NCBI RefSeq assembly: GCF_000155595.1
Contig: NZ_DS989904.1
Coordinates: forward strand, 961,354 to 1,025,353
Reading direction: 5' to 3'
DNA length: 64,000 bases
Source of the DNA: Synechococcus sp. PCC 7335
GTDB taxonomy: Bacteria > Cyanobacteriota > Cyanobacteriia > Phormidesmidales > Phormidesmidaceae
A program made the position numbers and the translations under genes. Of the stretch, positions 47,666-55,877 are shown piece by piece; position 1 is the stretch's first letter; each line of letters begins with the position of its first letter. The notes below the pieces were generated by a model. The model saw only the letters and a list, made by a program, of their open reading frames with translations. It was not told the origin of the DNA and searched no databases.

Positions 47666-48127
47666 ATGGCGAAAAAAAGAACTCAGCTGGTCCTCAGCCA
47701 GGACATCGACAAACTAGGCAACACAGGTGATCTGGTAGAAGTAGCACCTGGCTACGCCCGTAACTACTTGATCCCACGCAGCTTAGCGTACCGTGTAACC
47801 CCTGGCGTTCTCAAGCAGGTTGAAATTCGTCGTGAGCGTGAACGTGCCCGGTTAGAGGCGATTAAGCAAGAAGCCGAAGCCACCAAAGTCGCACTTAACA
47901 CCATCGGCTTATTCACCGTCAAAAAAGCTGTCGGTGAAGATGATGCAATCTTTGGTACCGTCACCACAGCCGAAGTCGCTGACCTTATTCAAGCCAACGC
48001 AGGTAAAGAAATCGATAAGCGCGACATCACGCTACCTGATATCAATAAGCTTGGTGAGTACAAGGTGGATATCAAGCTACACAGCGAAGTCACTGCAACT
48101 ATCAACTTACGTGTGGCTCCTGACTAA
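47666..48127 (+). CDS. rplI: 50S ribosomal protein L9
   Basis: 153 residues. It opens with VLSQDIDKLGNTGDLVEVAPGYARNYLIPRSLA, the L9 N-terminal rRNA-binding domain, followed by the long connecting helix (VEIRRERERARLEAIKQEAEATK) and the C-terminal domain (LPDINKLGEYKVDIKLH). It is a structural protein of the large ribosomal subunit. It is followed by a hairpin terminator and then by dnaB, a linkage also common elsewhere. Confidence 0.97.
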   Translation: MAKKRTQLVLSQDIDKLGNTGDLVEVAPGYARNYLIPRSLAYRVTPGVLKQVEIRRERERARLEAIKQEAEATKVALNTIGLFTVKKAVGEDDAIFGTVTTAEVADLIQANAGKEIDKRDITLPDINKLGEYKVDIKLHSEVTATINLRVAPD

Positions 48128-48177
48128 GCATTCACTACAAACGATTAGCAAACATACGTACTATTCGTTAACTTATT

Positions 48178-48214
48178 AGGGTAGAGAGCTGTGGTTGTTC
48201 TCTACCCTTTTATA
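48178..48214 (+). terminator. Rho-independent terminator after rplI
   Basis: GGGTAGAGA pairs perfectly with TCTCTACCC across a 12-nt loop (GCTGTGGTTGTT), then TTTTA. Confidence 0.9.
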
Positions 48215-48383
48215 TTTAAGGATGAAGTATGAGCGATAGATAACACAGCTAGTCCTATCTTCGACTAGCTACCCTCAATAGAAATAAGCGTTTGTCTGCC
48301 AGAGTCCAGCCTATAATGCGCAATCTATAGGGCACCGCCCTCAACCTTGTCGTTCAGCACTCATCACTCCTATCACTCTTCTA

Positions 48384-49745
48384 ATGGTTGCTTCCGAACC
48401 CCGCTTCAAGCCTGCCGCCGATCGCCTTCCACCCCAAAATATTGAGGCTGAAGAAGCTATCTTAGGTGGTGTCTTAATCGATCCCGAAGCGATTGGCCGC
48501 GTGACTGAACTGCTCTCTCCTGAAGCGTTCTATATCGGTGCTCATCGCAGCATCTACCAGGCTGCTCTAGACTTACAGGCGAGGGGATTGCCTACAGATA
48601 TGATGGGCGTGGCCTCATGGCTAAAGGACAAAGGTGCTTTAGAAAAAGTCGGTGGGCAAAGTCGATTAGCCCAGCTAGTAGATCGCACTATCAGTGCGGC
48701 CAATATTGACCAGTACGCTCAGCTGGTAATGGATAAGTACACTCGCCGCCAGCTCATTCGATCAGGTGGAGAAATTATCCAGCTAGGCTACGAGACCGAA
48801 ACATCCCTAGAAGATGTACTCGATCTGTCTGAGCAGACGCTGTTTGGCATTACTCAAGAGCGCCCTACCCAAGGACTCACCAAAACATCCGACATACTTA
48901 CAGATACGTTTACCGATATCGAGCAGCGATCGCTGGGCATGGTCTTACCCGGCTTGGCCTGCGGGTTCTATGACCTAGACGCGATGACTCAGGGCTTCCA
49001 ACGTTCTGACTTAATTATTACTGCGGCTCGTCCGGCGATGGGGAAAACCAGCTTCGTACTCAACGTTGCTCGCAATATTGCCGATACGCATAAGCAGCCA
49101 GTTGCGATCTTCAGCTTAGAGATGTCAAAGCAGCAGTTGATCTATCGATTGCTTTCGTCTGAAGCCAAAATTGAGAGTGGTCGATTGCGAACCGGGCGGA
49201 TTGCCCAGCATGAGTGGGGACCCATGGGCCATGCGATCAATACGCTTTCTGAGCTACCAATCTTCATCGACGATACGCCAGGTGTGGGTGTAACTGAAAT
49301 TCGATCGAAAGCACGGCGATTGCAGGCGGAACAAGGTGGCGCATTAGGACTCATTCTGATCGATTACTTGCAGCTGATGGAAGGCTCCGGCGATAATCGG
49401 GTGCAGGAATTGTCGAAGATAACGCGATCGCTCAAAGGACTTGCTAGAGAACTCAACGTTCCTATCATCGCGCTCTCTCAGCTCAGTCGCAGCGTAGAAT
49501 CACGAACTAACAAACGCCCGATGATGTCTGATCTAAGAGAAAGTGGCGCAATCGAACAGGACGCAGATTTAATTATGATGCTGTATCGCGAAGAGTATTA
49601 CGACCCTGACACGCCTGATCGTGGCATCGCTGAAATCATCTTGACAAAGCACCGGAACGGACCGACGGGCACTGTTAAGCTTCTATTTCAGCCCGAATTT
49701 ACGCAGTTTCTTAATAGAGCATCGGACTTATCAAATCGCGATTAG
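48384..49745 (+). CDS. dnaB: Replicative DNA helicase DnaB
   Basis: 453 residues. The N-terminal domain starts with RLPPQNIEAEEAILGGVLIDPEAI. The RecA-like motor has Walker A ARPAMGKTSFVLNVA (~214), FSLEMSKQQLIYRLL, Walker B LILIDYLQLM and the arginine region ALSQLSRSVESR, then SDLRESGAIEQDADLIMMLYR. It unwinds DNA ahead of the replisome. No intein is present, although cyanobacterial dnaB genes often carry one; the motif order is uninterrupted here. Confidence 0.97.
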   Translation: MVASEPRFKPAADRLPPQNIEAEEAILGGVLIDPEAIGRVTELLSPEAFYIGAHRSIYQAALDLQARGLPTDMMGVASWLKDKGALEKVGGQSRLAQLVDRTISAANIDQYAQLVMDKYTRRQLIRSGGEIIQLGYETETSLEDVLDLSEQTLFGITQERPTQGLTKTSDILTDTFTDIEQRSLGMVLPGLACGFYDLDAMTQGFQRSDLIITAARPAMGKTSFVLNVARNIADTHKQPVAIFSLEMSKQQLIYRLLSSEAKIESGRLRTGRIAQHEWGPMGHAINTLSELPIFIDDTPGVGVTEIRSKARRLQAEQGGALGLILIDYLQLMEGSGDNRVQELSKITRSLKGLARELNVPIIALSQLSRSVESRTNKRPMMSDLRESGAIEQDADLIMMLYREEYYDPDTPDRGIAEIILTKHRNGPTGTVKLLFQPEFTQFLNRASDLSNRD

Positions 49746-49817
49746 AAGGATAGCTACACTTAGCGATTCGGCAACGTCTGTCACGGTTTAAGTGATGTGT
49801 AAAGTCACGAGCTAGAG

Positions 49818-50786
49818 CTACTTCAGCCAGGGTAGAGAAACATTACTCAACTGTTCACATTCGGCTTCTGTCATTGACCAACCAAGTGCGCCTGCATTTT
49901 GTTCTGCCTGTTTCGCATTTTTTGCACCTGGAATTGGGACAACATTGCCTTTACAGATTAGCCAGTTGAGAGCGACCTGTACTTGCGTTTTGTTATGGGT
50001 CTTGCCAATTGCTTGTAACGCAGCTAGCACGGGTTCAATCTTCTGTAATCCCTTCCGGCTGAACTTAGGATCTAATTTTCTTGCGCCTGCTGGGCGAAGA
50101 TCGCTGTCTACTGTGTACTTGCCAGTCAATAGGCCCTGTGCCAGAGGGCTATAGGCTAGAATCGTCACCTCGAGGTTCTGAGCCGCTTCCAAGATGCCAT
50201 TTGTTTCAATGTTTCTGTGTAGCAAAGAATATTGAACCTGATTAACGGCCAAGGGGATACCCCTTTGGGCTAGATAGCTATGAGCTTCGCGCATCTGCTT
50301 TGCAGAATAATTGCTAACACCAATCGTTTGAATTCGTCCTTGCTCTACTTCATCTGCCAAAGCATTCATGAGTGTTTTTTGACTCATGAAAAAATCAAAG
50401 GGCCAATGGACCTGATAGAGCGTGATGGAAGACTGCTTGAGTCGTTTGAGACTAGCACTAAGGGCATCTGCAACAGATTGAGCGGAGAAGCGCCAAGGCG
50501 TAGGCATGTATTTTGTCGCAATTAGAGAAGGCTTTTTACTCTCTTTGATAAATTGACCAATCAGCTCTTCCGACTTACCGAGGCCGTAGACTTCAGCAGT
50601 GTCAAAGAAATTAACATTTGCAGCCAAAGAAGTCTTAAAGGCAGCTCGAACTTCATCTATGCCATAAGCGCTACCGTACTGCCAAAATATTGAGTCACCC
50701 CAGGCCCAAGTGCCCAGCCCTAGCGCGGGGACCTTTGGGCCTTTGGGTCCAAGGGTGACAGTCTGTAGCGTGTTCGAACTCGCCAT
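49818..50786 (-). CDS. Aldo/keto reductase
   Basis: 322 residues. The AKR (alpha/beta)8 barrel tetrad is readable: Asp and Tyr in NFFDTAEVYGLG (~61), Lys in LIATKYMP and His in YQVHWPFDF. The NADPH loop at the C-terminus (VVPIPGAKNAKQAEQNAGAL) is present. The general class resembles plant/cyanobacterial pyridoxal-reductase or stress-detoxification AKRs; substrate unknown. Upstream lies a perfect 9-bp inverted repeat at 50879-50900 that could be an operator. Confidence 0.92.
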   Translation of the reverse strand: MASSNTLQTVTLGPKGPKVPALGLGTWAWGDSIFWQYGSAYGIDEVRAAFKTSLAANVNFFDTAEVYGLGKSEELIGQFIKESKKPSLIATKYMPTPWRFSAQSVADALSASLKRLKQSSITLYQVHWPFDFFMSQKTLMNALADEVEQGRIQTIGVSNYSAKQMREAHSYLAQRGIPLAVNQVQYSLLHRNIETNGILEAAQNLEVTILAYSPLAQGLLTGKYTVDSDLRPAGARKLDPKFSRKGLQKIEPVLAALQAIGKTHNKTQVQVALNWLICKGNVVPIPGAKNAKQAEQNAGALGWSMTEAECEQLSNVSLPWLK

Positions 50787-50878
50787 GATGAAAACGAAAG
50801 AGATCAGCCTATATAAAATAGCTGCTTTAGAGAGCTTTAGTCATCTTAAAAGTCGTTTGGGGAAATGATGTCTATAGT

Positions 50879-50900
50879 TATTCTCTCATCGGAGAGAATA
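50879..50900. promoter_or_regulatory. Perfect inverted repeat, possible operator
   Basis: TATTCTCTC then ATCG then GAGAGAATA: nine perfectly paired bases with a four-base centre, about 95 bp upstream of the aldo/keto reductase start. There is no T-run, so a regulator-binding site is more likely than a terminator. Confidence 0.5.
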
Positions 50901-50951
50901 GTATATGCAAACTGAAGCTGTTCTTTTCGGGCCTTCCTTAGGCCGTTTGTT

Positions 50952-50979
50952 CATATCTGCTCGTCCATATCTGCTCGTC
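50952..50979. repeat. 14-bp perfect tandem duplication
   Basis: Two adjacent copies of CATATCTGCTCGTC in the spacer upstream of the response regulator. Confidence 0.9.
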
Positions 50980-51317
50980 CATAGTAGAAAAGCAAGCTGG
51001 CACCATCACCAAGTGCTGTAAAGCTTGATGGATAAGCGAACTCCCACACCATATGAAATTAGGGCCTTTGATCGCTTATCTGATGAATCAGTGCTGTCCT
51101 ACAAAGAGAAGATAATCAAGCAACTGACGAAACGACTATCCCTTAAGTGTATGGATGTGTCCGTAATTAGAGTCTCTACAGGTAATAATAATGACTATCG
51201 GTGCCCTCGGGATGGGCAGTATAAAGCATACAGCTAGTACTTAGAGACGATCCTTTCTAGAGTTCGTCAAATCTGTAAAGGTTGTGTTCGCTGACTGATT
51301 TAAGGGACTTTTCGCTT

Positions 51318-51743
51318 GTGAATATCTTGTTGGTTGAAGATGATTATCTGCTCGGTCGCAGTATGGCCCGTTTGTTAGAAGCGTCCAGCCAGTATAGAGT
51401 CAAGCTAACTCGTACGGCCGCAGATATTTTCAAGTACTGCGAGACTGGTAGCATTGAGTTAGTGCTGATGGATGTCAATCTACCAGGAACCTTGTGGCAA
51501 AACAAAGAAACAACGGGCATCGATCTCTCTCGTCTATTGAAATCCAATCCTAGGACCTGGCACATCCCCGTCATATTGCTAACAACGAATAGTGCAGGTA
51601 CAAATAAAGGACGTTTAATGAGCGAAGCGCTAGCCGATTCGGTTTGTGCAAAACCCATTAAGGATGCGGATAGCTTTCTATCTTTGCTGTCTCAGGTAAT
51701 CGATAGGAAAAGGGTGTGCCGGTTGGGGCTATCAGCATCTTGA
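51318..51743 (+). CDS. Single-domain response regulator
   Basis: 141 residues from GTG 51318 (the frame opens at TTG 51282, but family receivers start at VNILLVEDD). Receiver residues are complete: the acidic pair in VEDDYLLG, phosphoacceptor Asp in LVLMDVNLPG (~residue 48), Thr in VILLTTNSA and Lys in CAKPIKD. No output domain follows, so it probably signals by protein contact. A hybrid histidine kinase lies ~430 bp downstream on the opposite strand and might be a partner, which is only inference from proximity. Confidence 0.87.
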   Translation: MNILLVEDDYLLGRSMARLLEASSQYRVKLTRTAADIFKYCETGSIELVLMDVNLPGTLWQNKETTGIDLSRLLKSNPRTWHIPVILLTTNSAGTNKGRLMSEALADSVCAKPIKDADSFLSLLSQVIDRKRVCRLGLSAS

Positions 51744-52177
51744 TATCGGGTTACGAGAAAAATAGAGTGAATATAGCGTTTTTGACTGCATACTCATAAG
51801 GGACGGTAAGCTTACGAGGAACGCAAGTCAATTGATCTGTGACTTTGCAAGGCTTCTAGGCGGATAACTGTACCCTAGCTAAGTGAACGACGCTATGGGG
51901 TAGTGGCTCAAAGACGATATCTCCCAGATACCACAAAACCAAATATCACAAAGCCAGATATGACAAAAATAGAGAACCGCTAGGATTGACTGCCAACTGA
52001 TTCTTTACGGCTTTTTGGTCAGCAGACTTTGCTAAAGCTTGTTCTATTCTAACGAGAGGAATCGCTGCTATCGCAGGCAGCTGAGTGAATAGAGAGAGAA
52101 TGGCGTCATTTGTTTAGTGCAAAGAGAGCTTGGAGTTGGGTTGTCTCGTCAGGTCTTGAAGGCATCAACAAAAGGTA
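51744..52177. other. Convergent spacer with tandem repeats
   Basis: 434 bp between converging genes. A three-copy 15-bp repeat lies at 51927-51971 (GATACCACAAAACCA, AATATCACAAAGCCA, GATATGACAAAAATA). A two-copy 13-bp repeat (GGCATCAACAAAA, GGTATCAACAAAG) lies at 52161-52186, running into the kinase stop codon. No gene seen. Confidence 0.6.
51927..51971. repeat. Three-copy 15-bp tandem repeat
   Basis: Imperfect copies sharing ATA-CACAAA-CCA, exactly 15 bp apart. Confidence 0.85.
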
Positions 52178-54883
52178 TCAACAAAGCGTCTTCGTGCAAG
52201 CGCTGGCACAACAAACTGACTGACGATGGCTGTTGGTGTACTGATAGCGAATATCTAGCTGGTTACTCAGTTTCTCAAAGATTTCGTTAGCTCGAATAGG
52301 TTTACTGATAAAGTCATCGCACCCACAAGCAATCGCAGCGGTTCGATCCTCTGTAAAGGCGTTTGCTGTCAGCGCAACAATTCGAGTCTGATGGTAGGGG
52401 TTAATTCTAGTTTTTTCTAGTGTCTTAATCCGTCTTGTAGCTTCCTCTCCAGTCATGATAGGCATACGCATATCCATCAAAATTAGATGGGGTTGCCACG
52501 ACTCCCAGCGAGCGATCGCCTCTTCGCCATTCTGTGCTTCACGCACTTCAAATCCAACATTCATCAACAAATGGGAAAGCAGCTTACGGTTAACAGCAAC
52601 ATCATCTACGACCAATATCCTATAGTCAGGCTGTCCGGGAGCTAGTCCAATCACTCGTCTTGAGGGCTGCTTAGTTGTAGTAGGAAGGCTAAGTGCGTGA
52701 TCGCCAACGGCAACAGGAACACTAAATGCAAAAGTAGCGCCTTCACCCAGCTGAGAGTCAACGGTCAAATTACCACCTAGCAATTGAATATATTCGTGCG
52801 AAATCGCTAACCCTAGTCCAGTCCCCTCAGGTGAGTCCAGGCCAGATTGAGTTTGAACAAAAGCCTCAAATAGATGAGCCTGATCAGCAGCGGCAATGCC
52901 CGGCCCTGTATCGCTGATTGAAAAGGTCAGTAGCGTCGAAGGTGGTTTGGTAGTCGTAGTCTGTGGATTGTCTTGCTTCTCTAAGCTTTCACAGGCATGG
53001 TTGAGTTGGTTCTGGCCGTATTGATTCTGACTATGTTGGTTCTGACCATCTTGGTTCTGGCTGTGTACAGATAGGGTAATTGTGCCGACGGCTGTGAACT
53101 TGAGCGCATTACTTAGCAAATTGATGAGGATCTGTCTAAGCTTAAGGTGATCGCTAACAACAGTTCGAGGCAGCTTTGGCGATCGCCTCATCAGAAACCG
53201 TAGACCCTTTCTATCTATTGCACTACTAAACATCTGCTGAAGCTCATCTAGTAGACAATACAGATCGAACTGGGTGTTGTTTAGCTCAACTCGTCCCGAT
53301 TCGATCTTAGAGATGTCTAGAACATCATTAATTAAAGCGAGTAGATGTTCACCGCTGCGATAGATGATATCTAGATTCTCTGCTTGCTCTAGATTTGGAT
53401 TAGACTCTCGTAGAATATGAGTAAAGCCTAGTATGGAATTAAGAGGCGATCTAAGTTCGTGACTCATATTTGCTAGAAACTCGCTTTTGGCCTGATTCGC
53501 GGCTTCCGCAGCCTTGGTCGCATGCGCTAGCTCTCGTATCACCTGTTTACGTTCGGTAATATCTTCAAACATGTAGAGGTAGGCAAAAGTAGCGTTATCT
53601 TGTTGTACAGGCCCATAGATCCGCCTCAACGTCCGCCCATCTAATAGCGGTACTTCGTCCTCAATTGTTTTAGTGCCGTTCGTAAAGTCATTTTCAGTGG
53701 AATCTGCAACAAATCTGCCAAGGTCTATACTGCTTAGACACTCCGTCAATAGCTGTTCCCCATTGATATTGCCACTTGCCACCTCTGGCTGCAAATGCTC
53801 TAGCTGCCAGATTCGATAGAATTCAGAATTTACAAACAGCGCTTCATTGGTATCGCAGTCTAATACAAAGATGCCGGTAGGCGGCAAATTATTAATGGCA
53901 CGTAGGAGCGCACTGTTACGATGTAACTTCTTTTGGGCTTGCCGACGCTCTGTGATATCTACGAGTACGCCGAGTGTACTGCCATCGCTACAAGGGCCTT
54001 CGTTGCCCTCAGCGGTAGTAGATAGCAACACATCTAGATAAGTGCCATCTTTTTTGATGAACTGACAGAAGCGATCGCGCTCCGACATATCTTTCATCAA
54101 TGTTGAAAGCCCTTCGCTGACTTCGTGCTTGTAACTATCCGCAACAAAGTCTATGAGAGGTTGGCCGATAACCTCTTCTCTTTGATATCCAAGCTTTTCT
54201 AACCAGTAGTTGCTAGTCCCCACAATAAGACCGCCGGCGTCTATCGAATGCAGCATTGCCGGGGTCTGCTTATACAGATATCGATAGCGAGCTTCGCTTG
54301 CTTGAAGGGCTTTGAAAGTATCAAGATGATGAGAAATATCAATATGGGTACTAACGTAGTGAGTTGGTTTACCCTGAGTATCTAAGATAGGTGAAAACGT
54401 AACTTCACTCCAAAAAGACTGTCCATTCTTGCGCAAGCCTTGCAGTAAGACTTTACAGTTGTTGCCATCAGCCACCGTTTTACTGATAGTATCTAGCTCC
54501 GCTTTCTGCATTTTCTTTGTCGGTAAAGACCAATAGCTACAACCTAGGATTTCTGTCGCGCAGTAGCCAGTTAGCGACTCAAAACTAGGGCTGACGTAGA
54601 CCACAGACAAGTCGATTGTCTGAGCGTCGCAGATGATTAATCCACTAGCGGTATGCGCTATGGCCTCTCGGAAGGTTGCTAGCGTTAGCCGATTGGCTTG
54701 GCTTGGCTTTAGGCTATCTACTTCCTGCTCTAATCTAGAAAGTGACTTGTGGATTGGATTGGCAGGTGAGATCTCGAATCGGGAGCTGAGCCGACTAAAG
54801 AGTTGATATACGCTTCCAGCAAGACCCCAGCAGGTCAGTACTATCAATCCACTGAATAGCGTTTCGGATGGCATCACACCCAT
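52178..54883 (-). CDS. Hybrid sensor histidine kinase (TM, three PAS, HisKA, HATPase, REC)
   Basis: 901 residues. One N-terminal membrane helix (~8-27), then three PAS modules (~70-190 with VVYVSPSFESLTGY, ~195-320 with NYWLEKLGYQREEVIGQPL, ~325-450). The H-box is FLANMSHELRSPLNSILGF (~480) with phospho-His. The ATPase has N-box ILINLLSNALKFT, G1 ISDTGPGIA and G2 GTGLGLAIS. A receiver domain follows (ILVVDDVAVNRKLL, LILMDMRMPIMTG with Asp, ISKPI). An unusual Gln/Asn-rich insert of four 5-residue units (QNQDG-like) sits between N-box and G1, encoded by a 15-bp repeat. Ligand unknown. Confidence 0.92.
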   Translation of the reverse strand: MGVMPSETLFSGLIVLTCWGLAGSVYQLFSRLSSRFEISPANPIHKSLSRLEQEVDSLKPSQANRLTLATFREAIAHTASGLIICDAQTIDLSVVYVSPSFESLTGYCATEILGCSYWSLPTKKMQKAELDTISKTVADGNNCKVLLQGLRKNGQSFWSEVTFSPILDTQGKPTHYVSTHIDISHHLDTFKALQASEARYRYLYKQTPAMLHSIDAGGLIVGTSNYWLEKLGYQREEVIGQPLIDFVADSYKHEVSEGLSTLMKDMSERDRFCQFIKKDGTYLDVLLSTTAEGNEGPCSDGSTLGVLVDITERRQAQKKLHRNSALLRAINNLPPTGIFVLDCDTNEALFVNSEFYRIWQLEHLQPEVASGNINGEQLLTECLSSIDLGRFVADSTENDFTNGTKTIEDEVPLLDGRTLRRIYGPVQQDNATFAYLYMFEDITERKQVIRELAHATKAAEAANQAKSEFLANMSHELRSPLNSILGFTHILRESNPNLEQAENLDIIYRSGEHLLALINDVLDISKIESGRVELNNTQFDLYCLLDELQQMFSSAIDRKGLRFLMRRSPKLPRTVVSDHLKLRQILINLLSNALKFTAVGTITLSVHSQNQDGQNQHSQNQYGQNQLNHACESLEKQDNPQTTTTKPPSTLLTFSISDTGPGIAAADQAHLFEAFVQTQSGLDSPEGTGLGLAISHEYIQLLGGNLTVDSQLGEGATFAFSVPVAVGDHALSLPTTTKQPSRRVIGLAPGQPDYRILVVDDVAVNRKLLSHLLMNVGFEVREAQNGEEAIARWESWQPHLILMDMRMPIMTGEEATRRIKTLEKTRINPYHQTRIVALTANAFTEDRTAAIACGCDDFISKPIRANEIFEKLSNQLDIRYQYTNSHRQSVCCASACTKTLC
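53006..53065. repeat. Four-copy 15-bp in-frame tandem repeat within the kinase gene
   Basis: Units TTGGTTCTGGCCGTA, TTGATTCTGACTATG, TTGGTTCTGACCATC and TTGGTTCTGGCTGTG. On the coding (minus) strand they give Q-N-Q plus two variable residues, four times. Confidence 0.92.
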
Positions 54884-54950
54884 TGCGTTGGTTCCCTTTT
54901 AGCAGCAGTCATCAAGCTACTAGAATGTTCCCCGAATAACCTATGAACTT

Positions 54951-54974
54951 ATATTGATATGGATATTGATATGG
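54951..54974. repeat. 12-bp perfect tandem duplication
   Basis: ATATTGATATGG repeated without a gap, between the kinase start and the TetR stop. Confidence 0.85.
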
Positions 54975-54979
54975 AAAAA

Positions 54980-55603
54980 TCAGCTAGCCGGTGGTGCGAT
55001 CGCATCTACGAGGGTTTTAATCACGCGATCGCTCTCTAGCGGCATCGTAGCGGCGGCGCCCAACATTCTTTGCAGCATGACAAAGTAAACCAGCGTGCCT
55101 ATAAACATCCGCGCAGAGGCGGCCGGGTCGCCTAGCTTCAGCTCACTGCAAGTAGACAGGTAGCGGGTAAGCTCATCCAAGACCGGTTTGGCCACATTTT
55201 GGATATAGGGTTCCGATAGCTCTGGGAATCGACCTGACTCACCAATAATGAGTCGCATAAACTCACAAAATTGAGAATCGCAGGCCGCTTCATTCAAAAA
55301 ATCCTTAGCTAGATCACTTAGAACCTGTCTCGGCTCGCCTGCCAACGCATTTTCACGGCGAATATCGAAAGAAGAGGAGCGGAACTTTTCTTCTGCCATC
55401 TGCTGTACTAGCGCAGAAAAGAGGCCAGTTTTATCTTGAAAATGGCTATAGACCGTCGCCTTTGAAACGCCCGCCGCCGCCGCGACCCGGTCCATGCTGG
55501 TCGCCGCATAGCCGTTTGCCAAGAATTCTTGCTTGGCTCCTTGCAGAATTGCCGCTGACTTGACAGCCGATTTTTTCCGTTCCGAGCGATTATAAAACTT
55601 CAC
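54980..55603 (-). CDS. TetR/AcrR family transcriptional regulator
   Basis: 207 residues from GTG 55603. The frame extends to another GTG at 55636, adding an atypical Cys-rich stretch. The TetR DNA-binding helix-turn-helix is clear: ILQGAKQEFLANGYAATSMDRVAAAAGVSKATVYSHFQDK (residues ~20-58). The C-terminal ligand domain (AARMFIGTLVYFVMLQRM) is helical and variable. It lies divergent to the Mn/Zn transporter operon, with repeated TTTTGACAGACGG elements between, so it probably represses itself and perhaps the transporter (inference). Effector unknown. Confidence 0.86.
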   Translation of the reverse strand: MKFYNRSERKKSAVKSAAILQGAKQEFLANGYAATSMDRVAAAAGVSKATVYSHFQDKTGLFSALVQQMAEEKFRSSSFDIRRENALAGEPRQVLSDLAKDFLNEAACDSQFCEFMRLIIGESGRFPELSEPYIQNVAKPVLDELTRYLSTCSELKLGDPAASARMFIGTLVYFVMLQRMLGAAATMPLESDRVIKTLVDAIAPPAS

Positions 55604-55737
55604 AAATTCAGAGCCACAACACAAGCATACGTACACCTACGGATCCCTAAACAAGCGCCTCCACCCAACGCCACCTTCAGCCTAAAGCCACAAGTGGGCC
55701 TATTATAGGGTGCTGTCTGTGACCGCGTCTTCTCTAC

Positions 55738-55779
55738 TTTGACAGACGGTTTTGACAGACGGTCAATTTTGACAAACGG
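55738..55779. promoter_or_regulatory. Putative TetR operator cluster upstream of the metal-transporter operon
   Basis: Three tandem elements, TTTGACAGACGG (55738), TTTTGACAGACGGTCAA (55750) and TTTTGACAAACGG (55767), within the divergent spacer between the TetR and transporter genes. The central copy contains the palindrome TTGAC-N5-GTCAA. The pattern fits TetR-family operators and may overlap a promoter. Confidence 0.55.
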
Positions 55780-55877
55780 GTGGCAGATGGTCGACCGCGG
55801 AAATTATCCATTGTCGTTTTAAATTAATTATGAAACAATTATGAAAAGTGAAACGATTATGAAATGCATAGGTCTCT

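Larger units (their letters stand above)
50787..51317. other. Spacer upstream of the aldo/keto reductase and response-regulator genes
   Basis: About 530 bp between divergent genes. It contains the inverted repeat TATTCTCTC-ATCG-GAGAGAATA (50879-50900) and a perfect 14-bp tandem duplication CATATCTGCTCGTC (50952-50979). A 70-codon frame at 51025 has no recognisable homology and is not called. Confidence 0.5.

Noticed and set aside
48384..49745. Intein in dnaB
   Set aside because: Inteins are frequent in cyanobacterial dnaB, but the motor motifs here are contiguous at normal length.
51025..51237. 70-codon frame upstream of the response regulator
   Set aside because: It could be a real small protein, but it shows no known motif and lies in a repeat-containing spacer; support is insufficient.
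53006..53065. Possible CRISPR-like array in the kinase gene
   Set aside because: Units are only 15 bp with no spacers and stay in the coding frame; it is a simple tandem repeat.
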